Assembly (NCBI GenBank): GCA_947491305.1
Contig: CANLIL010000009.1
Span: 1 to 64,000 of the forward strand
DNA length: 64,000 nucleotides
Reading direction: 5' to 3'
From: Flavobacteriales bacterium
GTDB taxonomy: Bacteria; Bacteroidota; Bacteroidia; Flavobacteriales_D; Crocinitomicaceae
In this document: piece after piece, positions 42,498 through 51,934 of the stretch
Position numbering within the stretch: the stretch's first letter is position 1
Layout: every line of letters begins with the position of its first letter
Translations under genes and position numbers: made by a program
The notes under the pieces: generated by a model
Database searches by the model: none
What the model was told of the DNA's origin: nothing
Seen by the model: only the letters and a program-made list of their open reading frames with translations

Positions 42498-44086
42498 ACT
42501 TCCAATTTAAAATCAGATGTTTTGTGGAAGGTAATATCAGGATAATCTTGTTCTGCCATGGTTAACAAAAATGAAGTTTCTGCTAAATACACAAAATTAT
42601 CATCTTTATCTTTCGCCATATAATTTGCTTTTGAACGAATAAAGTTAGCAAGTTGCTCTTCGTTATCTGTTGTTATCCAACAAGCTTTGAAATAATTCTT
42701 AGGGGCGAAACGACAATTAGCACCATACTCATTTATTAAACGGTGTTGAATAACTTCAAATTGCAGCATACCGACAGTTCCTACAATCTTACGATTACCT
42801 GGTTGCATAATAAACATTTGCGCAACTCCTTCGTCAGTTAATTGGTGAATTCCTTTGTCCAATTGTTTAGATTTCAATGGATCTAAGTTTTCTAATTCCA
42901 TGAAAATTTCTGGAGAGAAGGAAGGAATTCCTTTAAACATCATTTTTTCACCTTCAGTTAAAGTATCACCAATTTTAAAGTTTCCAGTATCGTATAAACC
43001 GATAACATCGCCAGGAAACGCTTCATCGATAACACTTTTGTCTTGCGCCATAAATGAAGTTGGATTTGCGAACTTAAAATTTTTCGCTAATCGCACATGA
43101 TTGTAAAATTTATTTCGTTCAAATTTTCCAGAAACGATGCGTAAAAATGCAATTCTATCGCGGTGTTTCGGATCAAGATTGGCATGAATTTTAAATACAA
43201 ATCCAGAAAATTTATCTTCGCTAGGTTCTATAAAACGTGCATCTGTTTCTCGTCCAATTGGCGAAGGAGAGATAGCAATAAACGTATCCAATAATTCTTG
43301 AACTCCAAAATTATTTACAGCAGATCCAAAAAACACAGGTGCAATTTCACCGGACAAATATTTCTCGCGGTCAAATGTATCGTAAACGCCATCTATGATT
43401 TCTAATTCTTCACGTAATTCATTTGCAAAAGCGGGTGTAACTAATTCATCCAAAGCAGGATCGTTCAAATCTTTAATGGTAACAATTTCTTCTTCGCGTT
43501 TGGTTTTATTCGCTTGGAATAAATTCAACCCTTTTTGGTAAATATTGTATACACCTTTGAAACGATCGCCCATTCCAATTGGCCAAGTCAATGGTCGAAC
43601 TTTTAAATCTAATTTCTCTTCTAATTCATCCAATAAAGAAAAAGCATCTTTCCCTTCACGGTCCATTTTATTCACAAAAATAATAACAGGAGTTTTTCGC
43701 ATGCGACACACTTCCATTAATTTTTCTGTTTGCGTTTCCACACCATTTGCGCAGTCAATTACCAAAATAACACTATCTACAGCTGTTAATGTTCGGTAGG
43801 TGTCTTCCGCAAAATCCTTGTGTCCAGGTGTGTCCAAGATGTTCACTTGTTTTCCGCCGTATTCAAAAGCCATAACAGATGTCGCAACAGATATTCCACG
43901 TTGCTTTTCAATTTCCATGAAATCCGAAGTAGCTGTTTTTTTGATTTTATTATTTTTTACAGCGCCAGCAGTTTGAATAGCTCCTCCAAAAAGCAATAAT
44001 TTTTCAGTTAAAGTTGTTTTACCAGCATCTGGATGCGCGATAATACCAAACGTTCTTCTTTTTTCTATTGCTTCTTTGTTTTTCAT
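42494..44086 (-). CDS. prfC: Peptide chain release factor 3
   Basis: [55 protein letters not shown]. Confidence 0.97.
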   Translation of the reverse strand: MKNKEAIEKRRTFGIIAHPDAGKTTLTEKLLLFGGAIQTAGAVKNNKIKKTATSDFMEIEKQRGISVATSVMAFEYGGKQVNILDTPGHKDFAEDTYRTLTAVDSVILVIDCANGVETQTEKLMEVCRMRKTPVIIFVNKMDREGKDAFSLLDELEEKLDLKVRPLTWPIGMGDRFKGVYNIYQKGLNLFQANKTKREEEIVTIKDLNDPALDELVTPAFANELREELEIIDGVYDTFDREKYLSGEIAPVFFGSAVNNFGVQELLDTFIAISPSPIGRETDARFIEPSEDKFSGFVFKIHANLDPKHRDRIAFLRIVSGKFERNKFYNHVRLAKNFKFANPTSFMAQDKSVIDEAFPGDVIGLYDTGNFKIGDTLTEGEKMMFKGIPSFSPEIFMELENLDPLKSKQLDKGIHQLTDEGVAQMFIMQPGNRKIVGTVGMLQFEVIQHRLINEYGANCRFAPKNYFKACWITTDNEEQLANFIRSKANYMAKDKDDNFVYLAETSFLLTMAEQDYPDITFHKTSDFKLEV

Positions 44087-44132
44087 TGGTTTGAAGGTGA
44101 CAAAAATTTCAGTTTAAATTTATTGTGTACTA

Positions 44133-44161
44133 TAAAAAAAGGCTGAGTAAAAACTCAGCCT
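44133..44161 (-). terminator. Rho-independent terminator downstream of tRNA-His
   Basis: GGCTGAGT-AAAA-ACTCAGCC with minus-strand T run. Confidence 0.82.
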
Positions 44162-44167
44162 CATAAA

Positions 44168-44245
44168 TGGGGTGGAAGATGGGGTTCGAACCCACGACCC
44201 TCGGCACCACAAACCGATGCTCTAACCAACTGAGCTACATCCACC
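44168..44245 (-). tRNA. tRNA-His (GTG anticodon)
   Basis: Cloverleaf by eye: acceptor GTGGATG/CTTCCAC, anticodon loop TTGTGGT, T loop TTCGAAC, encoded G-1, discriminator C73 and CCA. Confidence 0.93.
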
Positions 44246-44347
44246 ATTTTGTGGGTGCAAATATAAGTAAAAACTAGTTAATTCAAAGTAAATTCTACAT
44301 TTTTTTTTACTTTTAAGCACAAAGACTATTAAATTATTTATGGTAAA

Positions 44348-44863
44348 ATGAAAGAAATACTGGTTAAAGAATTTGAATACAGGGTATTTACTGAGTCGTA
44401 TGACCGAATTTATAAATGCTTATCTATGTTGAAGGATGAACAAATTTGGCAATCACCTAATGACTCAATTCCACCAATAGGAAATTTATTGTTGCATTTA
44501 AGTGGAAATGCGCAACAATGGATTCTAGCCGCTTTAGGTGATAGAATTGACAATAGAAAGCGCGATGAAGAATTTATTCTTCAAACAAAAATTAAGAAAA
44601 CAGAATTAATTTTTTTACTTGAAAATTTGAAAGTGAATTTAAAAGCTACACTTGCAGAAGTCTCTGAAGAACAACTTCATTCTGAAATGATTATTCAAGG
44701 TTTTAATGTCAGCGGATTTTCTGCTATTATTCATGTAATTGAGCATTTTTCCTATCATACAGGTCAAATTACAACATTAACTAAATGGCTTACTAATAAG
44801 GATACTTCTTTTTACAGTGGTGTAGATTTAAATAAATTGAATCAATATAGAAATTTAAATTAA
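44348..44863 (+). CDS. DinB-like (DUF1572 type) protein
   Basis: NLLLHLSGNAQQWILAALGD, IEHFSYHTGQITTLTKWL. Confidence 0.75.
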   Translation: MKEILVKEFEYRVFTESYDRIYKCLSMLKDEQIWQSPNDSIPPIGNLLLHLSGNAQQWILAALGDRIDNRKRDEEFILQTKIKKTELIFLLENLKVNLKATLAEVSEEQLHSEMIIQGFNVSGFSAIIHVIEHFSYHTGQITTLTKWLTNKDTSFYSGVDLNKLNQYRNLN

Positions 44864-44954
44864 TCAGGGTTATTAAAAAAAGTTGTTAATAATTCTATTC
44901 TAAATGAGTCTAAACGAGCTTATCTAAGTTTAAATTTGTAAAAAATTAGAAACC

Positions 44955-45926
44955 ATGTTAAAAATTGGAGTTGTTGGAGCAGGTCATTTAGGAAAAATCC
45001 ATATTCGTTTATTGTTAGAGTTGGTAGATGAGTTCGAGCTGATTGGTTTTTTTGATCCAAATGATGAAATTGCAAAAGAAGTAATTGAAAAGTTTGGGCT
45101 AAAACGATTTGAAACAATTGAAGCGTTGATGGTTCATGTAGATTGCGTTGATATTGTTACGCCAACATTTGCTCATTTTGAAACGGCTTCTTTTGCGTTA
45201 AAAAACAGTAAACATGTTTTTATCGAAAAACCAATTACAGAAACTACTGAAGAAGCAAAAACGTTGATATTGTTGGCGCGCGAAGCAAATGTTAAGGTTC
45301 AAGTTGGACACGTCGAACGTTTTAATCCAGCATTTCAAGCAGCACTTCCTTATTTTAATAAACCTTTATTCATTGAAACACATCGTTTGGCGCAATTTAA
45401 TCCTAGAGGTACAGATGTTCCAGTAGTTTTGGACTTAATGATTCACGATTTAGATATTATTTTAAGTGTTGTGAAATCAGGAATAAAACGAATTTCCGCA
45501 TCTGGTGTAGCTGTAGTGAGCGATACGCACGACATTACAAATGCACGAATAGAATTTGACAATGGTTGTGTTGCAAATTTGACGGCGTCTAGAATTTCAA
45601 TGAAAAATATGCGCAAATCTCGTTTTTTTCAAAAAGATGCCTACATCAGTGTTGATTTTTTAACCAAAGAATTAGAAGTTGTAAGAATGGAAGATGTTGA
45701 AGGAGACCCAAATCCATTAGATATTGTTTTTGATCTAGGTCCAGGAAAACCTACAAAGAAAATTTATTTTGATAAACCAGAATTGGAAGAATTGAATGCA
45801 ATAAAAGAAGAATTAAGAACATTTCATGAAGCAATCGTTAAGGATGAAACGCCTATAGTTTCAATAGAGGATGGTTATAATGCGTTAGATGTTGCGCAAC
45901 GGATTTTAGAAAAATTAAAATTGTAA
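44955..45926 (+). CDS. Gfo/Idh/MocA family oxidoreductase
   Basis: IGVVGAGHLGKIHIRLL, HVFIEKPITET, VGHVERFNPAF. Confidence 0.93.
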   Translation: MLKIGVVGAGHLGKIHIRLLLELVDEFELIGFFDPNDEIAKEVIEKFGLKRFETIEALMVHVDCVDIVTPTFAHFETASFALKNSKHVFIEKPITETTEEAKTLILLAREANVKVQVGHVERFNPAFQAALPYFNKPLFIETHRLAQFNPRGTDVPVVLDLMIHDLDIILSVVKSGIKRISASGVAVVSDTHDITNARIEFDNGCVANLTASRISMKNMRKSRFFQKDAYISVDFLTKELEVVRMEDVEGDPNPLDIVFDLGPGKPTKKIYFDKPELEELNAIKEELRTFHEAIVKDETPIVSIEDGYNALDVAQRILEKLKL

Positions 45927-45986
45927 TTTTATACTATTGAAACAATAATAATCATTTTCACACGTTTTTTTCACATAATAAAATAT

Positions 45987-46850
45987 ATGTTTTTTAATAA
46001 ATCAATTTTCTTTTTAGCGCTTTTAAGTTTATTCGCTTGTGAAAAAAACAATCCTGATCCCGCATGGATTCAGGTGAATAAATGGACCTTGGTAGAAAAT
46101 CCTGATTCGCAATTCCCAGTTGGTGAATTAACTCAAAACTTTACAGATGCAACGGTTTATGTTGATAATGAGTTGATTGGTGTATTTGAAATCCCATTTA
46201 AAATTCCAATATTAAAATCGGGAATTAAATTAATCCGCATTTATCCCACCATAAAAAACAATGGTATTTCAGCAACAAAAAAGAAATATCCTTTCGTGGA
46301 ATATTATGAAATTACAGCAAATCTAGTTCAAAATCAAACATTGGAAATTAATCCAATTACACGCTACAAAGAGTTTTTGAATATTTGGCTTGAAGATTTT
46401 GAAGATGCAGCGGTTAAAATTGAAAATGATCCAAATTCAGCTGTACAATTGTTTACTGGAAATAATCCTGCAATATTAGAATGGGGTAATTTTTATGGAA
46501 ATGTTGATCTTACTGCAAACGATTCTTTGTGGGTAGCTTATACAAGTACAGATATGGTTTTACCTAAATTCACAGAAACGTATTTAGAAATTGATTATTA
46601 CAACACATCAAATATTGTAACTGGTGTATTAGCAATCAGTTCTTCTGCAATTAATAATAATCAAAATATACAATTAAACAAACAAAGTGAATCGGCTGTT
46701 AAATGGAAAAAAATCTACATTGATTTAAAAGAAATTATATCAAACGCACAAAATGCTGAATATTTTAAAATGTCATTTCAATCGCTTTTGCCTGAAGGAC
46801 AAGCAACGGGTAAAATATGTATCGATAATGTAAAAGTGATCCATTTTTAA
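45987..46850 (+). CDS. Lipoprotein of unknown function
   Basis: Lipobox-like LLSLFACEKNN signal. Confidence 0.7.
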   Translation: MFFNKSIFFLALLSLFACEKNNPDPAWIQVNKWTLVENPDSQFPVGELTQNFTDATVYVDNELIGVFEIPFKIPILKSGIKLIRIYPTIKNNGISATKKKYPFVEYYEITANLVQNQTLEINPITRYKEFLNIWLEDFEDAAVKIENDPNSAVQLFTGNNPAILEWGNFYGNVDLTANDSLWVAYTSTDMVLPKFTETYLEIDYYNTSNIVTGVLAISSSAINNNQNIQLNKQSESAVKWKKIYIDLKEIISNAQNAEYFKMSFQSLLPEGQATGKICIDNVKVIHF

Positions 46851-46851
46851 G

Positions 46852-48243
46852 ATGAAGCAACGTCATTTATTAAGTATTTTAATTTTCATTGATTGGTTTA
46901 CAGCTACGATAGCTTGGACAAGTTTTTACTATTTTCGTAAAACAATTATTGAAAGAAAAGAGTTTGTAACGAGTGATACTTTTTATCTTGGTGCAATTTT
47001 AGTTCCAATTGCTTGGTTACTGTTGTATTACTTTCAAGGAACTTACCATAATATTAAAAGACATTACCGTTTCAAATTATTAAATCTCACTTTTTTCGGT
47101 TCTATCATTGGTACAATTATCATCTTTTTCACTTTACTATTAGATGACCAAATTGATGGCTATAAATCGTATTATAATCTTATTTTCTTAATTTTTAGTA
47201 TTCATTTTTCATTTGCTGTAATACCTAGAATGATTTTTATAACAATTCTAGTTAAAAGTATACATTCAGGTAAATTTAGATTTAAAACATTATTAATTGG
47301 AGGAAGCGAAAAGGCTGTTGAAATTTACAATGAATTGAAAGATTTGCCGAAAGGAATTCATCATTTTGTTGGATTTGTTAATATTAATGGTGTCGATAAA
47401 TTATTAGAGAATCAATTGAAATATTTAGGGCACGCGAATGATTTAAACGCTATTCTTCGTGATCTTGAAATTGAAGAAGTAATTATTGCGTTGGAAAGTT
47501 TAGAACACGGTAAATTAAAATCAATCGTTGGAAAATTAGAAGGCAGCGCAATTCGTATCAGAATTTTACCTGATTTGTATGATATTTTATCGGGTCATGT
47601 CAAAATGACCAACATTTTTTCACCCCTTTTAATTGAAGTAAACACTGAAACAATGCCGATTTGGCAACAATCGGTTAAACGTTTTTTAGATGTTTTGATT
47701 TCGATTGTAGCGCTCATTTTGTTAATTCCTCTTTTTTGCGTTTTAGCTTTTGCAGTTGCATTTTCCTCGAAAGGACCAATTTTGTTTTTACAAGAACGCA
47801 TTGGATTAAATGGGAAAACATTTAACATCATAAAATTTAGAACAATGTTTGTTGATTCTGAAAAAACTGGTCCGCAATTATCTTCGTCAAACGACCCACG
47901 TATAACACCAGTTGGTCGAATCATGCGAAAACTAAGACTAGATGAATTCCCTCAATTTATGAATGTTTTACTTGGTGATATGTCATTAGTTGGACCTCGA
48001 CCTGAACGACAATTCTATATTGATAAAATTTGTGAAATAGAGCCTCAATATTTGCATTTAACAAAAGTTAGACCGGGTATTACTTCTTGGGGACAAGTGA
48101 AATTTGGTTACGCAGAAAACGTAGAACAAATGTTGGAACGCATGAAATTTGATTTGTTGTATCTGAAAAACAGAACATTAGCATTGGATTTTAAAATAAT
48201 GCTTTACACATTATTGATTGTCGTAAAAGCCAAAGGCAAGTAA
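46852..48243 (+). CDS. Polyprenyl-phosphate glycosylphosphotransferase (exopolysaccharide initiation)
   Basis: Rossmann LLIGGSEKAVEIYNEL; KRFLDVLISIVALI, QERIGLNGKTFNIIKFRTM, RLDEFPQFMNVLLGDMSLVGPRPE, VRPGITSWGQV. Confidence 0.94.
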   Translation: MKQRHLLSILIFIDWFTATIAWTSFYYFRKTIIERKEFVTSDTFYLGAILVPIAWLLLYYFQGTYHNIKRHYRFKLLNLTFFGSIIGTIIIFFTLLLDDQIDGYKSYYNLIFLIFSIHFSFAVIPRMIFITILVKSIHSGKFRFKTLLIGGSEKAVEIYNELKDLPKGIHHFVGFVNINGVDKLLENQLKYLGHANDLNAILRDLEIEEVIIALESLEHGKLKSIVGKLEGSAIRIRILPDLYDILSGHVKMTNIFSPLLIEVNTETMPIWQQSVKRFLDVLISIVALILLIPLFCVLAFAVAFSSKGPILFLQERIGLNGKTFNIIKFRTMFVDSEKTGPQLSSSNDPRITPVGRIMRKLRLDEFPQFMNVLLGDMSLVGPRPERQFYIDKICEIEPQYLHLTKVRPGITSWGQVKFGYAENVEQMLERMKFDLLYLKNRTLALDFKIMLYTLLIVVKAKGK

Positions 48244-48855
48244 TTATTTTACTTGAAAGGAAAACATTTTTTTACCTTCTAAAAATCCTTCTAAAACATC
48301 ACCGATTACAACAGGGCCAACTCCAGCAGGTGTTCCTGTAAAAATCAAATCACCTTTTTTCAAGGTCATAAAAGTTGAGATATATGCAATGATTTGATCA
48401 ATGTTAAAAATCATTTCAGTCGAATTTCCTTGTTGAACAACTGTTCCATTTTTTTTTAATTCAAAGGAAATATTAGACGCATCAATCTTCGAAAGCTCAA
48501 TGAATTCAGTTGAAATTGGCGCGCTATGTTCCCAAGCTTTTGCAATTTCCCAAGGCAAACCTTTTTCTTTACAATTTTGTTGTAAATCACGCGCAGTAAA
48601 ATCTATTCCAATTGTTACCGCGGCATAATATTTATGGGCAAATTTTTCAGCGATATTTTTCCCGACTTTATCAATACGGTAAACTAACTCACATTCATAA
48701 TGTAAATCATTCGTGAAATCAGGCTTGTAAAAATCGTAGCCATTTCTTAAAATTGCTGTATCTGGCTTCATGAAAAAAACGGGAGTTTCCGAAACTTGCG
48801 CTTTCATTTCTTTTGCATGTTCAGCATAATTCCGTCCTATACAAATGATTTTCAT
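48244..48855 (-). CDS. Fumarylacetoacetate hydrolase family protein
   Basis: IICIGRNYAEHAKEM, FTARDLQ, IFTGTPAGVGPV. Confidence 0.94.
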   Translation of the reverse strand: MKIICIGRNYAEHAKEMKAQVSETPVFFMKPDTAILRNGYDFYKPDFTNDLHYECELVYRIDKVGKNIAEKFAHKYYAAVTIGIDFTARDLQQNCKEKGLPWEIAKAWEHSAPISTEFIELSKIDASNISFELKKNGTVVQQGNSTEMIFNIDQIIAYISTFMTLKKGDLIFTGTPAGVGPVVIGDVLEGFLEGKKMFSFQVK

Positions 48856-48856
48856 C

Positions 48857-49696
48857 TTATTTGAATTTATTTTTTAATGCATTTAATTTGTCCTCGAGAT
48901 TTACAGTGGTTTCTTTAATTTCTTTTTCTAATTTAATTTTCTCCATTTCTTTACGTAAACATTGTTTCGTGTATAAGGGAAAATCAGCATCAAGCATCCA
49001 ACCATAATATCCAGGTTCAGTTTTAGCTACATCTTTTATAGTTTTATTTTTATGTTTACCAAAGTTATAGATTGCCTCTCCTTTGTCGTTAATTGCAAGT
49101 CTTCCAGCGAAATCAAGTAAATTATTATTTCCAGCTTTTGAGAAATTTGAAAGAAAATCTACGTTACCTTCTAGTTGGTCATAGCGTTCAATTTGTGCTT
49201 TTAATACATCCCAAGTTGCTTCAGCATCGTACATAGCATTGTGCGCATTTTCAATTTCTTTATTACAATAGAATTTATATGCGGCTGACAAAGTACGTTG
49301 TTCCATTTTATGGAAAATATTTTGAACGTCAACAAATTGTCGGTTGGAAACGTCGAATGTAGATTTTGCGCGCATCAATTCCTCTGCAAGTACTGGAATG
49401 TCAAATTTATTAGAATTGTAACCTGCTAAATCTGCATCACCTATGAATGCAACCACTTCAGCTGCAATTTGTGAAAATGTTGGTGCGTCTGCAATATCCT
49501 TCTCATAGATTCCATGAATTTCGCTAACTTCAATTGGAATAGGCATTTCAGGATTTACACGTTTTAAATATTTTTCTTCAGTACCATCTGTGTTTACTTT
49601 GATAATCGCAATTTCAACTATGCGATCACTTGTAACATTTGTTCCCGTTGTTTCAAGATCAAAAATTGCCAATGGTTTTTTTAAAGATATGTTCAT
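48857..49696 (-). CDS. 3'-5' exonuclease (DnaQ-like) with C-terminal GKHKxK-type extension
   Basis: AIFDLETTGTNVTSDRIVEIAI, GYNSNKFDIPVLAEEL, HNAMYDAEATWDVL; FGKHKNKTIKDVAKTEPGYYGWML. Confidence 0.9.
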   Translation of the reverse strand: MNISLKKPLAIFDLETTGTNVTSDRIVEIAIIKVNTDGTEEKYLKRVNPEMPIPIEVSEIHGIYEKDIADAPTFSQIAAEVVAFIGDADLAGYNSNKFDIPVLAEELMRAKSTFDVSNRQFVDVQNIFHKMEQRTLSAAYKFYCNKEIENAHNAMYDAEATWDVLKAQIERYDQLEGNVDFLSNFSKAGNNNLLDFAGRLAINDKGEAIYNFGKHKNKTIKDVAKTEPGYYGWMLDADFPLYTKQCLRKEMEKIKLEKEIKETTVNLEDKLNALKNKFK

Positions 49697-49766
49697 TCTT
49701 CTTTGTTTTAGACAAAGTTAACAGAAATAACTAAAAGAGGCTGCTCATTCCTGGCAGCCTCTAAAT

Positions 49767-51887
49767 TTATTCAGTCTTCAAACCTACAAATTGATAGGGA
49801 GTGTATTTCTCTAATTTATCTGCATCAGCATCGTAAGGCGGACCGTCAACTATTGCTGAAGTGATAACAATGTTAACGCGACCTTTATAAGCGGGGTTTT
49901 CTTCAAAGTAGGCGATTAAATCGTATTTTAAATTTTCAGCCCTCATTTTTGTCAATTCCTCATTTGATTGATAAGCTTTTGTTGGAACGGTTGAAGCGGA
50001 TGAATAGATATTTACAGTAATTGTGTTTCTACCTTTTTCGAGTTGTTCAATAATTTCCTTTAAAAATTTTTTTAAATCACCTCTTCGCGTTGTAATTTTA
50101 TTTTTATTGTATTCAAAATAGTGTAAAAACTCTAAATTTTTAAAAGTAGAAATAACAACTTCTTTTATTTCTTTTATTGAATCCTTGATTAAACGTATTG
50201 TTTTCGTTTTAGGATCATAGATAAAATTGCGCACTATTTTTTCGTTGTCATTTAATGATGATGTTGTAATAGATTCACCAAAAAGATCGCTTGACCCATC
50301 ATCTTTTGTATAGGTCATTTCGTATGTTTTATCAGGTTTTAATCCGAAAAAAATTAATCCATCTCGAAGTCTTGGGTATATTTTTTGATTTTTTTCAACT
50401 TCATCACATCCTTCGCACTTGAAATCTAATTCTAGAAATAAATCATTTGGAAGTGAAGAATTATCTGCAGTTTTTATGTGACCTTCAAATAGTATTGTTT
50501 TTTTTGAAGGAATTGACGTATTTATGATTTCATAAATGTCTTTTTCACCAAATCCATTGGGTCTGTCAGAAGTGAAAAAACCTCTTGAGCCGTCGTATGT
50601 TGACGTATAATAAATTTCATCATTTGAAGAGTTTACAGGTGTGCCCATGTTTTTTGAGACACTCCAATTTCCATTTTCATTTTCTGAAGTTAAAATATCA
50701 AAACCTCCCATACTTTTTGGCCCATTGGATGCATAGTAGAGTGTTTTATTATCTGCTGATAAAAATGGTGCGTCTTCATCGTATTTAGAATTAATATTCG
50801 GCCCCATGTTTTCAGGTTTCGTCCATTCGTTTGGAGAAGTTTTTTGCATAAAATAGAGATCTCTTCCACCAAAACCTCCAGGACGATCTGAAGAAAAAAA
50901 GAGCAGATTTTTATCTTGCGAAAAATAACAATGAGTTTCCCAGAATTCGGTATTCAATCCCTTAATTGAAACAATGTCAATTTTATTTTTTCTCTTAGAA
51001 TTAATTTCTGTTGAATAAATATCTCCATTTCCTGTTGTGTCTTGGTATAAATACAATTGCCTTTCATCTGAACTAATCGATACGGAAGCTTCATTTCTAT
51101 TGGGTAAACAAAATGATAGTTTTTCAGGTTTCGACCAAATAGAATCTATATTCATGTAACTTACATAAATATCTTCAAATGGTAAATTAGTGGATGGATC
51201 TGTTGTTTGTTCATTTTTCTTCCATTTTTTGCGGGCTGTAAAATACAATGATGTGCCGTCCAATGAAATGACTGGTGTATACTCAGGGAATTCTGAATTA
51301 ATAGTATTTCCCATGTTCTTGATTTTTATCGATGCATTCATTTCAATTTGCGTCGAAGCATATTCACACTGCATTAATTTTAATTTTGAAAGTTCTTTTA
51401 ATTCTGATTTTTCCTTTGCTAAGGAAATAAACTTAGAATAAAATTCTTTTGCTTTTTCTAATTCAAATTTTTTGTGATAACATGTTGCTAAGTAATAGTA
51501 CAATTCAATTGGAGCATTTTTTTCATTGGCACTAAAAACATCAAAATTTAGTGATACATGCTCTTTTGCTTTTTCAAAGTAGGGGATAGCTTCTGAAAAT
51601 TGATTATTTATTTTTGTCAATAAAAATCCTTTTCTATAATTATAATTACTGCTAGCGTTATTTTTTTCCAATAGTTTATCGACTAATTTATTGGCATGAA
51701 AATAATATTCATTTTGAATGTATTTGGAAGACTCTTTTAATAGTTGACTTTCATTTCCGTTAGCAATTATTTTAGTTATTTCATTGTCAATTGATTGTCC
51801 AAATGAGTTAAATAGGAATACTGAAAATAGAATTAATAAAATTGGTTTCATGATGTTTAACGAGTTTTGTTTGCATAAATATAACAA
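49767..51887 (-). CDS. PorE-like TPR/PD40 protein with degenerate OmpA-like C-terminus (tandem copy 1)
   Basis: NYNYRKGFLL TPR, SSDRPGGFGGRDLYFM and SMGGFDILTSE PD40 blades, residual NEELTKMRAENLKYDL. Confidence 0.8.
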   Translation of the reverse strand: MLYLCKQNSLNIMKPILLILFSVFLFNSFGQSIDNEITKIIANGNESQLLKESSKYIQNEYYFHANKLVDKLLEKNNASSNYNYRKGFLLTKINNQFSEAIPYFEKAKEHVSLNFDVFSANEKNAPIELYYYLATCYHKKFELEKAKEFYSKFISLAKEKSELKELSKLKLMQCEYASTQIEMNASIKIKNMGNTINSEFPEYTPVISLDGTSLYFTARKKWKKNEQTTDPSTNLPFEDIYVSYMNIDSIWSKPEKLSFCLPNRNEASVSISSDERQLYLYQDTTGNGDIYSTEINSKRKNKIDIVSIKGLNTEFWETHCYFSQDKNLLFFSSDRPGGFGGRDLYFMQKTSPNEWTKPENMGPNINSKYDEDAPFLSADNKTLYYASNGPKSMGGFDILTSENENGNWSVSKNMGTPVNSSNDEIYYTSTYDGSRGFFTSDRPNGFGEKDIYEIINTSIPSKKTILFEGHIKTADNSSLPNDLFLELDFKCEGCDEVEKNQKIYPRLRDGLIFFGLKPDKTYEMTYTKDDGSSDLFGESITTSSLNDNEKIVRNFIYDPKTKTIRLIKDSIKEIKEVVISTFKNLEFLHYFEYNKNKITTRRGDLKKFLKEIIEQLEKGRNTITVNIYSSASTVPTKAYQSNEELTKMRAENLKYDLIAYFEENPAYKGRVNIVITSAIVDGPPYDADADKLEKYTPYQFVGLKTE

Positions 51888-51915
51888 AAAAAAAGTCCAA
51901 TTTTACTTGGACTTT
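51886..51915 (-). terminator. Rho-independent terminator downstream of copy 2
   Basis: AAAAGTCCAA-TTTTAC-TTGGACTTTT. Confidence 0.78.
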
Positions 51916-51934
51916 TCATTTTTTCAAGAGTTTA

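Noticed and set aside
44955-48243. Complete exopolysaccharide biosynthesis locus
   Set aside because: Only an oxidoreductase, a lipoprotein and one glycosylphosphotransferase; no flippase, polymerase or export genes nearby.
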